From contig NZ_JAERSG010000006.1 in NCBI RefSeq assembly GCF_016735675.1, forward strand, positions 62,001-126,000: DNA of 64,000 nt, given 5' to 3'. This document shows, piece after piece, positions 36,299-49,358 of the stretch. The DNA comes from Nocardioides baculatus. GTDB lineage: Bacteria > Actinomycetota > Actinomycetes > Propionibacteriales > Nocardioidaceae. Every line of letters begins with the position of its first letter. Position 1 is the first letter of the stretch. Under the pieces are notes generated by a model that was not told the DNA's origin, ran no database searches, and worked only from the letters and a program-made list of their open reading frames with translations. A program made the translations under genes and the position numbers.

Positions 36299-36846
36299 GC
36301 GAGCACGCGCCTCATCTGGGACGCGACGTGGGCGGTCCACGCCCGCAGCACCGGCATGCTGACGTCGTCAGCCGTGATGGCCAGCAGGTGCTCTCCCTGG
36401 GCGGAGGGGATCGCCGTCATCACCGTCTGCGTCGGGCCGGCGACCAGCTCCACGGTCACCACGTCCACGACGGGCACGCTGGACGCCGTGCTGTTCCGCC
36501 GCCGAGCGAAGGAGCTGCGCGCCACGCGAGCGGCCGGCACCAGCTCGGTGTGCTCGTAGCCGTAGGACTTGAGCGGGAACCCCGAGGCCGTGCACAACAA
36601 GGCGGACGACGGGCCCTCCACTGCGTCGAGGACATCGACGACGGAGCGCCACAGTGCCTCGACGGACGACAGCGCGTCGGTCGTCCCCCGCGCGTCCCGT
36701 TCACCCGGTTCCACGGGACCTGTCGGCCCGTCGTGGACCGCCACGGCCCCGAGGGCCCGCACCTGCTCACGGCGATGGTCGGATGCCCGGCCCCGCCAGG
36801 CGGTCGCCGACGTCCGGCTCCGCGCTGCGACCTGATGAGTCGTCAC
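36289..36846 (-). CDS. roadblock/LC7-like protein of unknown function
   Basis: The 185-residue protein has a basic N-terminal part (residues 1-60) and then a segment that looks like the roadblock/LC7 fold: a helix (VEALWRSVVDVLDAVEG), a strand pair around LLCTASGFPLKSYGYEH, and VVTVELVAGPTQTVMTAI with AQGEHLLAITADD. These folds act in actinobacterial GTPase or polarity modules, but no partner gene is adjacent. The GTG start at 36846 has GGAAGGA (36860-36854) 7 nt upstream, which rules out the longer frame. The family assignment is tentative. Confidence 0.55.
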   Translation of the reverse strand: MTTHQVAARSRTSATAWRGRASDHRREQVRALGAVAVHDGPTGPVEPGERDARGTTDALSSVEALWRSVVDVLDAVEGPSSALLCTASGFPLKSYGYEHTELVPAARVARSSFARRRNSTASSVPVVDVVTVELVAGPTQTVMTAIPSAQGEHLLAITADDVSMPVLRAWTAHVASQMRRVLAQA

Positions 36847-37258
36847 GAGTACGTCCTTCCCCCACAAGTACGAGCAACCGCCCCGAGGCGCCCGGTTGTG
36901 TCGAGCACGTTGCTTTTGTGGGAGAAGCGTAACCACGTCGGACGGTGTCGCCGTGCACCTTTCGTGGGTTCTCCGCAGAACCACCCGTCTGGGCTAGTAC
37001 TCGCCTGCCGGCGTCCCCGGAAACAGCTCGTCCCGCTCGCGAGCCGCATGCGTGGGGCGGGCGGCTCGGGAGCGGGACGTCGATCGGCGAGGTCGGCTGT
37101 GGGGTTCCGACTGAACGTCGCCGTTACCGTTTTGTTGCTGTCTTGTGGAGATTGTAGACCTTGTGCGGGAGCCGCGCTCGCTTCTCACGCAGATTGGACG
37201 CACATTGCGACGCACATTGCCGTGGGACGCACCTCGACCCGGGCCGTGCTCGCCGGCG
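36847..37258. other. 412-bp intergenic region with large hairpin
   Basis: No convincing gene is present. The region holds an 18-bp near-perfect hairpin (37030-37078, listed separately), an AT-richer stretch around 37126-37156 and a 12-bp tandem repeat GACGCACATTGC at 37197-37220 with a partial third copy (37226-37232). Small frames on both strands have no ribosome site and poor codon pattern. A non-coding RNA is possible but unsupported. Confidence 0.45.
37030..37078 (-). terminator. 18-bp stem-loop downstream of SDR gene
   Basis: GTCCCGCTCGCGAGCCGC (37030-37047) pairs with GCGGCTCGGGAGCGGGAC (37061-37078) with a single mismatch, around a 13-base loop. On the minus strand it is followed by GAGCTGTTTCC. 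It lies about 180 bp past the SDR stop, farther than usual for a terminator, so it may instead belong to an unannotated transcript. Confidence 0.5.
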
Positions 37259-37978
37259 TCAGCTGAGCCGCAGCGTCTGGCCGGTGATGCGGGAGGCAGC
37301 GCTGCTCGCGAGGAAGAGCGCGGCGTCGGCCACCGCCTCTCCGGCCCGGGTGCCCTGCTCGCGCGTCAGCGTGGTCCCGGCGACCCGGCTACCGGCGCGT
37401 GGGGCGTACTGGCGGGGGAGCACCGGCCGCGTCGTCTGGAGCACGGCGTTGACCCGCACACCGAGCCCGGCCCACTTCTCGCCGGCCCGGGCGGTGGACT
37501 CGATGACCTGCGCCTGAGCCTCGTCGGCGGTGGACGACAGCTCCAGCCACGTGCGTACGGCGCCGGTGTTGACCACGCAGCCGCCGCCCAGGATCGGGCT
37601 CTGGCTGAGCTTGAGGCGCAGGCGGGTGGTGAGGAAGGTGGGTCCGAGCAGGCCGGAGCGGGCGGCCTGCGCGACGAAGGCCTGCTCGTCGGGCGGCAAG
37701 CCGTAGGGGAGGTTGGCCGAGGCGGCGAGCACGAGCACGTCGAGGTGGTCGACCATCCCGACGAGGTGGTCGATCGACTGCTGCCGGGCCAGGTTGACCG
37801 ACTCGTAGTCGAACGCTGACAGGTCGGTGTCGTAGAGGGCCCGCAGCATCATGGTGCCGGTGACCGTCACCGAGGCGCCGAACTCGGCGAAGGCGGTCGC
37901 GATGGTGTGTCCCTCACCGCGAGTGCCGCCCACCACCAGCACCTGGTAGCCGGCGAAGTCGTATGACCCCGATGTCAT
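37259..37978 (-). CDS. SDR-fold protein with degenerate active site
   Basis: The 239-residue protein has the short-chain dehydrogenase nucleotide fold (GGTRGEGHTIA, residues 17-27) and C-terminal GVRVNAVL and ASRITGQTLRLS, as in ordinary members. The catalytic set is missing: aligning on GVRVN puts Ala151 and Gln155 where the Tyr and Lys of YxxxK should be, the serine slot reads NTGAV, and NNAG is replaced by LAASA. It may be a non-catalytic binding protein or use other chemistry. GGGAGG (37991-37986) is 7 nt before the ATG. Confidence 0.7.
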   Translation of the reverse strand: MTSGSYDFAGYQVLVVGGTRGEGHTIATAFAEFGASVTVTGTMMLRALYDTDLSAFDYESVNLARQQSIDHLVGMVDHLDVLVLAASANLPYGLPPDEQAFVAQAARSGLLGPTFLTTRLRLKLSQSPILGGGCVVNTGAVRTWLELSSTADEAQAQVIESTARAGEKWAGLGVRVNAVLQTTRPVLPRQYAPRAGSRVAGTTLTREQGTRAGEAVADAALFLASSAASRITGQTLRLS

Positions 37979-38017
37979 GGCTTCGCCTCCCGTCGACGTG
38001 GCCCGCCCCGATCTGGT

Positions 38018-38047
38018 TTTCTACCACGCCCTAGGGGTGGGGTCACA
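38018..38047 (-). promoter_or_regulatory. candidate promoter of the SDR-like gene
   Basis: On the minus strand TGTGAC (38047-38042), an 18-bp spacer and TAGAAA (38023-38018) precede the SDR ATG at 37978 and its ribosome site. The boxes match a general actinobacterial sigma-70-type promoter moderately well. The leader would be about 30-35 nt. Confidence 0.4.
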
Positions 38048-38073
38048 CTCGGGATCGAGCGCCGCCGGGACCC

Positions 38074-38673
38074 TCAGACCACATCCTCCTCACGCATCAC
38101 TTCACTCAACACTTCCTCCTCGAAGAGGGGGTCCGCGAGGTCGGGACGACCGGTCCGGACGGCGGCGAAGGTCCACAGCTTGTTGAAGACGAACGACACG
38201 GGCATCACGAGCGCGATGACGATCAGCTGCGACCAGTAGAGGCGGTTGCGCAGACCGCTGGAGTCGTCGAAGACGCTCGTCGGGAGGCTGATCGGGGAGT
38301 GCGGGTGCATGAGGAGGGTGAGCAGCGCCAGGCCCACGACCTGGCCGCCGAACCCGACCGCCAGGAACGGCCAGTACTCGTGCCACCAGCCCGAGACCCG
38401 GCTGCTGCGGAAGGTCCAGGAGCGGTTGAGCTGGAAGTTGGACAGGTTGGCCACGAGGAAGGCGATCGTGGAGAAGACGTGGTACCAGCGGAGGTTGAAG
38501 TCGGTGCTCCCCAGGCCGATGACCGCGTCGTCGAAGTGCGGACCGATCCGGCGCAGCACGACCAGCGTGAGCAGGTTGACGAGCACGCCCGAGCCCCCGA
38601 CCACGCCGAAGCGCGCCAGCAGCGCGAGATTCCGCCGGTGGCGCACGTAGAGGGCGCTGCCCCGCGATGCCAT
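38074..38673 (-). CDS. GtrA family membrane protein
   Basis: The 199-residue protein has four hydrophobic helices and the family features ARFGVVGGSGVLVNLLTL near the start and NFQLNRSWTFRSS after helix 3. GtrA-like proteins flip or move lipid-linked sugars for cell-surface glycans. The ATG at 38673 is 7 nt from TAGCCT (38686-38681) without a ribosome site, so it is likely leaderless. It is divergent from the thioredoxin-TPR gene. No glycosyltransferase partner is adjacent. Confidence 0.83.
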   Translation of the reverse strand: MASRGSALYVRHRRNLALLARFGVVGGSGVLVNLLTLVVLRRIGPHFDDAVIGLGSTDFNLRWYHVFSTIAFLVANLSNFQLNRSWTFRSSRVSGWWHEYWPFLAVGFGGQVVGLALLTLLMHPHSPISLPTSVFDDSSGLRNRLYWSQLIVIALVMPVSFVFNKLWTFAAVRTGRPDLADPLFEEEVLSEVMREEDVV

Positions 38674-38732
38674 GTGCCCGAGGCTACCCACCCAGGCGAT
38701 CGCGCGTGGGCACTCTCCCTAGGATTGTCCCC

Positions 38733-39671
38733 ATGACGCAGCAGCCCTTCAGCCGTCCCGGTGCCATCGACCTCTCCGGTCTCGGACAACCCGCTCCGCG
38801 TGCCGGTGCCCCGGCCGGCGCCCCCGGCAGCACGCCGGCGCCCGCCGGGTCGTCGTACAGCGTCCAGGTGGACGAGCAGAGCTTCCAGGGCCTGCTCGAG
38901 CAGTCGATGACCGCCCCGGTGCTGCTGGTGTTCTACTCCCGCACCCGGATGCCGGAGAGCGGACAGCTCGCCGACGACCTGGTGACGGTGGTGGACGAGC
39001 ACGAGGGTCGCTTCCTGCTCGGCCTGGTCGACATCGACGCCGCGCCGCAGATCGCCCAGGCGATGCAGATCCCGTCGATCCCGCTGGTCGTCGCCGTCGT
39101 CGACGGCCGGCCCATGCCGCTCATGCAGGACGTGCTGCCGATCGACGAGCTGCGCACCGCGCTCCACCAGGTGGGCCAGCAGCTCACCGCCCAGGGCATC
39201 GCCGGACGTCACCAGCCGCGGAGCGCCGCGCCCGCCGCGGAGGGCGAGGAGGAGACGGTCGACCCGCGCTACGCCCCGGCCCAGGACGCACTCGTCGCCG
39301 GAGACATCGACGGCGCCGTGCGGGAGTACCAGAAGCTGCTGGACGCCAACCCCGCCGACGTCGAGGCCGCCGGCGGGCTCGCGATGGCCAAGGTCATGCA
39401 GCGCACGCAGGGCGTGGACCTCAACGAGGCGCGCGCCGCCGCGGCCGAGCGTCCCGACGACGTCGACGCGCAGACGATGGTCGCCGACCTCGACATGCTC
39501 GGCGGCCACGTCGACGATGCCTTCACCCGCCTGGTCAACCTCGTCGCCCGTACGTCGGACGCCGACCGCACGAAGGCGCGCGACCACCTGCTCGGCCTGT
39601 TCGCCGCCGTCGGCAACGACGACCCGCGCGTGCTGGCGGGTCGTCGCAACCTGGCCTCGGCGCTCTTCTGA
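38733..39671 (+). CDS. YbbN/CnoX-like thioredoxin-TPR protein
   Basis: The 312-residue protein has a Pro/Ala-rich N-terminus, a thioredoxin-fold domain (about residues 42-150, with PVLLVFYSRTR and the cis-proline IPSIPLVV) and a C-terminal TPR-like helical domain (about 180-312). The redox CxxC motif is absent: the matching place reads SRTRMPES. Proteins of this type act as chaperones (holdases) rather than disulfide reductases. ATG 38733 is 7 nt after TAGGAT (38720-38725). Convergent with ppdK, 3 bp between stops. Confidence 0.85.
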   Translation: MTQQPFSRPGAIDLSGLGQPAPRAGAPAGAPGSTPAPAGSSYSVQVDEQSFQGLLEQSMTAPVLLVFYSRTRMPESGQLADDLVTVVDEHEGRFLLGLVDIDAAPQIAQAMQIPSIPLVVAVVDGRPMPLMQDVLPIDELRTALHQVGQQLTAQGIAGRHQPRSAAPAAEGEEETVDPRYAPAQDALVAGDIDGAVREYQKLLDANPADVEAAGGLAMAKVMQRTQGVDLNEARAAAAERPDDVDAQTMVADLDMLGGHVDDAFTRLVNLVARTSDADRTKARDHLLGLFAAVGNDDPRVLAGRRNLASALF

Positions 39672-39674
39672 GCC

Positions 39675-42338
<2,664 letters not shown>

Positions 42339-42352
42339 GGAGGCATCCTGCC

Positions 42353-43093
42353 TCAGCGGCCGGACTCCGTATACGGCTGCGTGCCGCCCACTGCGGCTCG
42401 TACGCGGCGGGCAGTGAAGTCGGCCGCGAGCTCGTCCACCTCTTCGAGGGTGCAGAAGCGCACGTCGCGGATCTCGCGCTCCTGCTTGACCACGTCGTCG
42501 AGCACGTCGGCGGAGAGCGTGCCACCGTCGAAGACGAGGCACACCGCGTCGTCCCAGCCGCCCCACGGCGGCAGCCAGTCCGTGAGCAGGAGGCCGGCCG
42601 GCTCGACCTCGAGGCCGAGCTCCTCCTCGACCTCGCGCTGCACAGCGACGCGCGGTGACTCGCCGACCTCGACGACGCCGCCGGGCAGGTCCCAGTCGCG
42701 CTTGTAGGTCAGCTGGCACAGCAGCACCCGGCCGTCGGCGTCGCGGATCAGCATCTGCGAGATCGCCCGCTTGCGCGGGAGGAACGAGTTGAGCAGCGAG
42801 CGGAAGCCGCCCGGCTCGTTGACCGGCGCATCCGTCACGAGTCGCGCGTAGACGATCAGGTCATCGGGCTCGCCGTCGGCGCCCAGCCCCCGGCGTACGC
42901 CCTCGCGGTGCATGCCCGCCCACGTCGCGGCGCGCTGGCCGGTGCCGTCGCTGCTCCCGACCCAGGCCTCGACCCGGGTGTGCTCGACCAGCGCCTCCGC
43001 GACCTCGCGTCGCAGCTCGTCGGTGCTGACCTCGCCCGACCACTCCAGTCGCGCCACCTCGCCGTCGGAGGTGAGGGTGATGGGACTGGGCAC
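42353..43093 (-). CDS. NUDIX hydrolase with N-terminal extra domain
   Basis: The 246-residue protein ends in a NUDIX domain (about residues 110-240) with a full NUDIX box (GGVVEVGESPRVAVQREVEEELGL in overall pattern GX5EX7REUXEEXGU). The first 100 residues (TDELRREVAEALVEHT, then a WVGSSDGTG region) look like a small GNAT-like or SSGTP-type sensing fold not normal for single-domain NUDIX proteins. Substrate unknown. The GTG start is 6 nt from TAGGGT (43105-43100). It lies 14 bp before ppdK on the same strand. Confidence 0.82.
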   Translation of the reverse strand: MPSPITLTSDGEVARLEWSGEVSTDELRREVAEALVEHTRVEAWVGSSDGTGQRAATWAGMHREGVRRGLGADGEPDDLIVYARLVTDAPVNEPGGFRSLLNSFLPRKRAISQMLIRDADGRVLLCQLTYKRDWDLPGGVVEVGESPRVAVQREVEEELGLEVEPAGLLLTDWLPPWGGWDDAVCLVFDGGTLSADVLDDVVKQEREIRDVRFCTLEEVDELAADFTARRVRAAVGGTQPYTESGR

Positions 43094-43121
43094 CCGGCCA
43101 CCCTAACGAGGAGGCGTTGAG

Positions 43122-45044
43122 TCAGCGCACCACGTCGAAGCGCGCCATCATCCCGTGGTCCTCGTGGTCGAGCATGTGGCAGTGGATCATGAACGGGCCG
43201 GTGTAGTCGGTGAAGCGGGCGGCCACCTCGACGACCTCGCCGGGCTCGAGGCGCCAGGTGTCCTCGAGGCCCTGCTCCCAGGGTGGGGGCGTACGGCCGT
43301 CCCTGAGGACGGTGCGCCACTGCTCGGCGTGGATGTGGACGTAGTGGGTGACGTCGCTGGTGTTGCGGAAGCGCCAGCGCTCGACGGTGCCGAGCCGGGC
43401 GCGGTGGTCGACACGGTCGGGGTCGAAGGACTTGCCGTCGATGGTCCACGCGCTGCCGCCATGACCCGACGAGTGGGTGCCGTCGTGGAGGCCGAAGGTC
43501 CAGGTCTTCGACACCTGCTTCGGGACGGGGGAGACGAGTGCGGGGGAGGGGAGGCGCGAGGGGAGGCGTGAGGGGTCGCTCGCGGCGGCCCCGACGCGGA
43601 ACTCCATCACCGCGGTCTGGCGGGCGTCCGCGCCGGTGGTGCCGATCGCCGCCGGCACCGACTCGAGCACGATCCGCCGGCCGGTCGAGCCGCTGAAGTC
43701 GACGATCACGTCCGCGCGCTGGGCCGGGCCGAGGAGGACCGACGAGCGGACGACGGCGCGGGGGAGCAGGCCGCTGCCCGTGCCGATCTGGAGGATCGGT
43801 CGACCGTCGGAGAGGGTCAGGTTGTAGCTGGAGAACGGCGAGGAGTTGAGCAGCCGGAGCCGGTAGCGGGTGGCGGAGACGCCGAGGTACGGCGCCGCGC
43901 GGCCGTTGACCAGGACCGTGTCGCCCACCGTGGCGTCGTTGGGCGGGGCGTGGTCGCCGGTCCACGTCATGCTGCCATGGCCGTCCGACCCGTGGACCAT
44001 CTCCGGCCCGGCGGCGAACGGGTCGGTCAGCTGGTTGCCAGCGGTGAACGACCGCTCCGAGATCATCAGCGGTACGTCTCGCGAGCCCGTCGGCAGACGC
44101 AGGCCGGCCATCGGCGGGTCGGTGACGATGAACATGCCCTGGAGGCCCCGCCAGTTGTTGCGCGCGGTGCGGTCCATCCTGTGGTCGTGGTACCAGAAGA
44201 ACGAGCCCGGGGTGGCCTTCCCGTCGACCGTCAGCGGGTAGTCGTAGGTGCGGCTCTCGCCGTGACGGACCAGCTGCGTGGTCGGCTGGCCGTCGTCCTT
44301 CGCCGCGTGGTGGTCGCCGTGGAGGTGCGTCGACGTCGCGCCGGCGCCTTTCGGGAGGTGGTTGACGATGGTGACGTGGGTGCCTGGGCCGCCGCGGCGC
44401 CGGATGGTCGGTCCGGGGTAGGTGCCGTCGAAGGTCCACATCGACGTCCGCGGGCCCTCGGGCAGCGACCGCACCCGTGCCCGCTTCATCACCAGGCGGA
44501 TGTCCGCGCCGCGCTCGGTCGGCGGCACCACCAGCGGCTGGTCGAAGGTCGGCCGCTCGGGCTCGACGCCGCCGCCCGTTCCGGCGACGGTCAGCACCCC
44601 GCGCATGCCGGGGTGGAACTTGCAGTAGAAGGCGAAGGTGCCGGCAGCGAGCGACTCGATGCCGGGAACGGTCGCGGTGGTGCCGGCAGTCACGCGTACG
44701 TCGAAGAGCGGCAGGCCGTCGGGACCCTTGTCCACCGAGGTGAAGGTGTGGTCCATCGAGTCGAGGTTGACCACCGTGACGGTGCCGCCGCCGGACACCG
44801 TGACCTCGGGGGTCGAGAAGCCGGTGCGTGCGCCACCCTCCTCGATCACCACGGTGGCGTTGCGGGCCGGCTCGGCGAACGCGACCGAGCGGGGTGACTG
44901 CGGCGCACCGCCGACGTCGTACGCCACGAAGGTCGCCGTCGCGAGCGCCACGACGGCGGCTCCGACCCAGATCCGTCCCGGCCCCCCGCGGGCCGACTGT
45001 CCCCACATCCGTCCGAGTGTGCTCCTCCTCGCCGCGACGTCCAC
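43122..45044 (-). CDS. cupredoxin-multicopper oxidase fusion
   Basis: A 640-residue exported oxidase. After an N-terminal membrane signal (about residues 25-42) comes a complete type-1 copper domain with ligands His99, Cys141, His144 and Met147 (CKFHPGM). The laccase-like core follows, with HLHGDHH, WYHDHRMDR, HYVHIHAEQW and FMIHCHMLDHEDHGMM, which supply trinuclear and type-1 copper ligands. Family members oxidise metals or phenols using O2. The GTG at 45044 gives the longest export signal. An ATG at 45008 is the alternative. It diverges from a second possible copper protein. Confidence 0.86.
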   Translation of the reverse strand: MDVAARRSTLGRMWGQSARGGPGRIWVGAAVVALATATFVAYDVGGAPQSPRSVAFAEPARNATVVIEEGGARTGFSTPEVTVSGGGTVTVVNLDSMDHTFTSVDKGPDGLPLFDVRVTAGTTATVPGIESLAAGTFAFYCKFHPGMRGVLTVAGTGGGVEPERPTFDQPLVVPPTERGADIRLVMKRARVRSLPEGPRTSMWTFDGTYPGPTIRRRGGPGTHVTIVNHLPKGAGATSTHLHGDHHAAKDDGQPTTQLVRHGESRTYDYPLTVDGKATPGSFFWYHDHRMDRTARNNWRGLQGMFIVTDPPMAGLRLPTGSRDVPLMISERSFTAGNQLTDPFAAGPEMVHGSDGHGSMTWTGDHAPPNDATVGDTVLVNGRAAPYLGVSATRYRLRLLNSSPFSSYNLTLSDGRPILQIGTGSGLLPRAVVRSSVLLGPAQRADVIVDFSGSTGRRIVLESVPAAIGTTGADARQTAVMEFRVGAAASDPSRLPSRLPSPALVSPVPKQVSKTWTFGLHDGTHSSGHGGSAWTIDGKSFDPDRVDHRARLGTVERWRFRNTSDVTHYVHIHAEQWRTVLRDGRTPPPWEQGLEDTWRLEPGEVVEVAARFTDYTGPFMIHCHMLDHEDHGMMARFDVVR

Positions 45045-45162
45045 ACCCTTTTCCCGGTGGTCTGGACATCGACAGAACTACGGATGACGTCGCCCGCCGG
45101 TAGTGCCTTACTGAAGTGTTGCCCGGGGCTTCGGGCAGCAGTCCAGAAAGGTTCGGTCCACC

Positions 45163-46035
45163 ATGCAGATGGTCAACAGACTGCGCAGGAGCGTCGCAAT
45201 CGTGGGTGCGGCAGCACTCGTGTGCTCGCCCCTCCTGCTCGCACCGGGCACGGCCAGCGCCAGGCCCACCTCCGTGTCGTCACGAGCTGCGACGCCGCAG
45301 CTCACGCTCACCGTCACCGGCAAGTCGATCAAGGTCGACGCTCCCGGCCGGCTGCGGCCCGGCCGGGTCCGGCTCACCGTCGCCGGCAAGGGCAGCGCCG
45401 AGATCGCCAGGCTCGCAAAGGGCTACAGCCCGGAGGAGTTCGTCGCCGACCTCAACTCCTTCGGCGCGAAGAACGACATCAAGGCGCTCAAGCACGCTCT
45501 CGCCAACGCCCAGATCCTGGGCGGGTTCCAGGGCGGGGGGTCGGGGACGGTCGTGCTCCCGAGCGCCGGGTCGTACCTCCCGTTCTCGCTCGGCCAGCGC
45601 GGCGTCCTCCTCGGTGACCCGATCGTGGTCCGTGGCGCCAAGCGTGCGTCCTCGACGCCGAGCACGGACGGCCGGATCATCGCGAAGCCGGGCCTGTCGT
45701 GGGGCGGGTCATCGACCCTCCCGGCGAAGGGCCGCCTGCTCTTCAAGAACAAGGCCAGCACGGGCATCCCGCACTTCATCGTCCTGTCGCAGGTCGTCGA
45801 GGGCACAACCACCGACCAGGTCCTCGAGTTCCTCCAGAGCGGGGACGAGGGTGCGCCCCCGTGGGGCCTGCCGGGGGGCATGGAGACGGGCTCGATCAGC
45901 CCCGGCAAGAGCATGACCGTGAACTACGACCTGCCCGCGGGGCAGTACGTCGTCATGTGCTTCTTCCCCGATCCCGAGATGGGCGGCATGCCGCACGCCC
46001 TGATGGGGATGCTGGAGATGATCCACCTGACCTAG
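45163..46035 (+). CDS. secreted protein, possible type-1 copper site
   Basis: The 290-residue protein starts with a clear signal peptide (residues 1-33, basic start, hydrophobic core, ASA cleavage region). Its middle is a beta-rich domain with PEEFVADLNSFGAKND. The end has His204 (IPHFIVLSQ), Cys266 (VVMCFFPDP), His278 and Met281 or Met283 (MPHALMGM), the order and spacing expected of a plastocyanin-like copper site. I know no named family. A purine-rich GAAAGG precedes ATG 45163. ATG 45169 is an alternative. It sits divergent to the multicopper oxidase. Confidence 0.65.
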   Translation: MQMVNRLRRSVAIVGAAALVCSPLLLAPGTASARPTSVSSRAATPQLTLTVTGKSIKVDAPGRLRPGRVRLTVAGKGSAEIARLAKGYSPEEFVADLNSFGAKNDIKALKHALANAQILGGFQGGGSGTVVLPSAGSYLPFSLGQRGVLLGDPIVVRGAKRASSTPSTDGRIIAKPGLSWGGSSTLPAKGRLLFKNKASTGIPHFIVLSQVVEGTTTDQVLEFLQSGDEGAPPWGLPGGMETGSISPGKSMTVNYDLPAGQYVVMCFFPDPEMGGMPHALMGMLEMIHLT

Positions 46036-46038
46036 CGG

Positions 46039-47909
<1,871 letters not shown>

Positions 47910-47913
<4 letters not shown>

Positions 47914-49358
47914 GAGCTGCTCTCCTCCAGTGCGGCCAGCGGGATGGACAGCCAGCCGGGGCGGTTGCGGGCTTCGTAGACCGTCTCGTAGACGACCTTG
48001 TCGGCGAGGTAGGCGTCGAGCAGGGTGCCTGCCGCGTCGTCCTGACCCTCCGGACCGGCAGTACCCCGCTGGGCGGTGTAGGCCTCGAGGAACGCGGCCC
48101 GGTTGCGCGCCGCCCACTCCGCGGCCCGGTAGGCGCGCTGCTCGGCCTCACCCTCGAAGCCGGCGCCGCTCGCCATCGCGACCACCCGCGGGGCGTAGTC
48201 GAAGGAGCGGATCATCCCGGCGACGTCGCGCCACACCGAGTCGGGCAGCAGCCGTTCGGCGAGCGGCTTGGCCGGCTCGCCCTCGAAGTCGACGATCTTC
48301 CAGCCCCTGACCGTGCGCAGTGTCTGACCGAGGTGCAGGTCGCCGTGGACCTGCTGGACGGCGATCCTGTCGAGGTCGCGGAGCCGACCGAAGGTGGCGC
48401 GCAACGAGTCCGCGTAGGGCGCCAGGTCGGGTACGACGTCGAGGGCGGCGTCGAGCCGGCCCTCCATCGCGGACGCCAGGGCGGCGGCCGCGTCGGCGTC
48501 GCGCTCCTCGACCGGGAAGTGCGCAGCGAGGTCGGCGTGCACCTCGGCGAGCGCCGTACCGAGCCGGGCGGCCTCGCCGGCGAAGTCGCCGCCGACCTCG
48601 TCGGCGTGCAGGTCGGCCTCGGCGAACAGGTTGCGCACGCTGGCGAGCGCGAGGTCCCAGCCGTCGCTCGCGGTGCGGAGGAACTGCTGGAGCATCGCCA
48701 GCTGGATCGTCGAGTCGGTGCCGTCGGCGTCGTCGTCGACGAGGTCGAGCCAGCCGTAGAGCGCGGCGACGTGGGTCGAGCCGGCCTCGGTCAGCACCTG
48801 GTGGATCGCGATGTCGGGGTTGACGCCAGGCGTGACCTTGCGGAACACCTTCATCAGCGCGTCCTCGCCGAAGGCGACCGACGAGTTGGACTGCTCACCC
48901 GAGAAGAGCGTCGAGTGCGACTCGAGGTCGAGATCGTGGCCGGGGAGCCGGTGGAACATCAGCTCGCCCCGCTTGTCGGCCGGCCTCGGCGCGTCGACAC
49001 CGGTGGCATCGATCCCGTGGGAAGCGAAGGCCGCCAGCCAGAGCGCCATCGACTGCCGGTCGTGGAGCGCGTCGTAGACGTGGCAGTGGCCGTGGTCCTC
49101 GTCGTCCCACTCACCGACGTGCGCGTGCGAGAGGCGGTCCTGCGGCTCGGCGTAGAGGGCGAGCGGGAGCTGGTAGTAGTCCGTCGTCCCGTCGGCGTAC
49201 GCGATCTCGGCGAGGTCGATGGCCACGTGGAGGCCGTCGGGAGCGTCGGGGAGCTCGCCCACGCGCCGTACGCCGGCCAGGGTCCACTCGCGACCCTTGC
49301 CGCCGAACCACCGTGCATGGTCGATCAGCCCGCGGAGCTGGTCATGGGGGATGGTCAT
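47910..49358 (-). CDS. mak: maltokinase
   Basis: Phosphorylates maltose to maltose-1-phosphate, the GlgE substrate. The 482-residue protein has the eukaryotic-like kinase core, with VHGDLHLGQ (catalytic Asp340) and KIVDFEGEP (metal-binding Asp357). A distinct N-terminal domain contains ARWFGGKGREW, which is characteristic of Mak/Pep2. ATG 49358 overlaps the treS stop by 4 nt, and its own stop overlaps glgB by 4 nt. In some actinobacteria mak is fused to treS. Here the genes are separate. Confidence 0.95.

Noticed and set aside
45120..45137. TGCCCG-GGGCTT-CGGGCA hairpin as riboswitch or terminator before the secreted protein
   Set aside because: A 6-bp stem at this GC content is expected by chance, and nothing else in the leader suggests a structured RNA.
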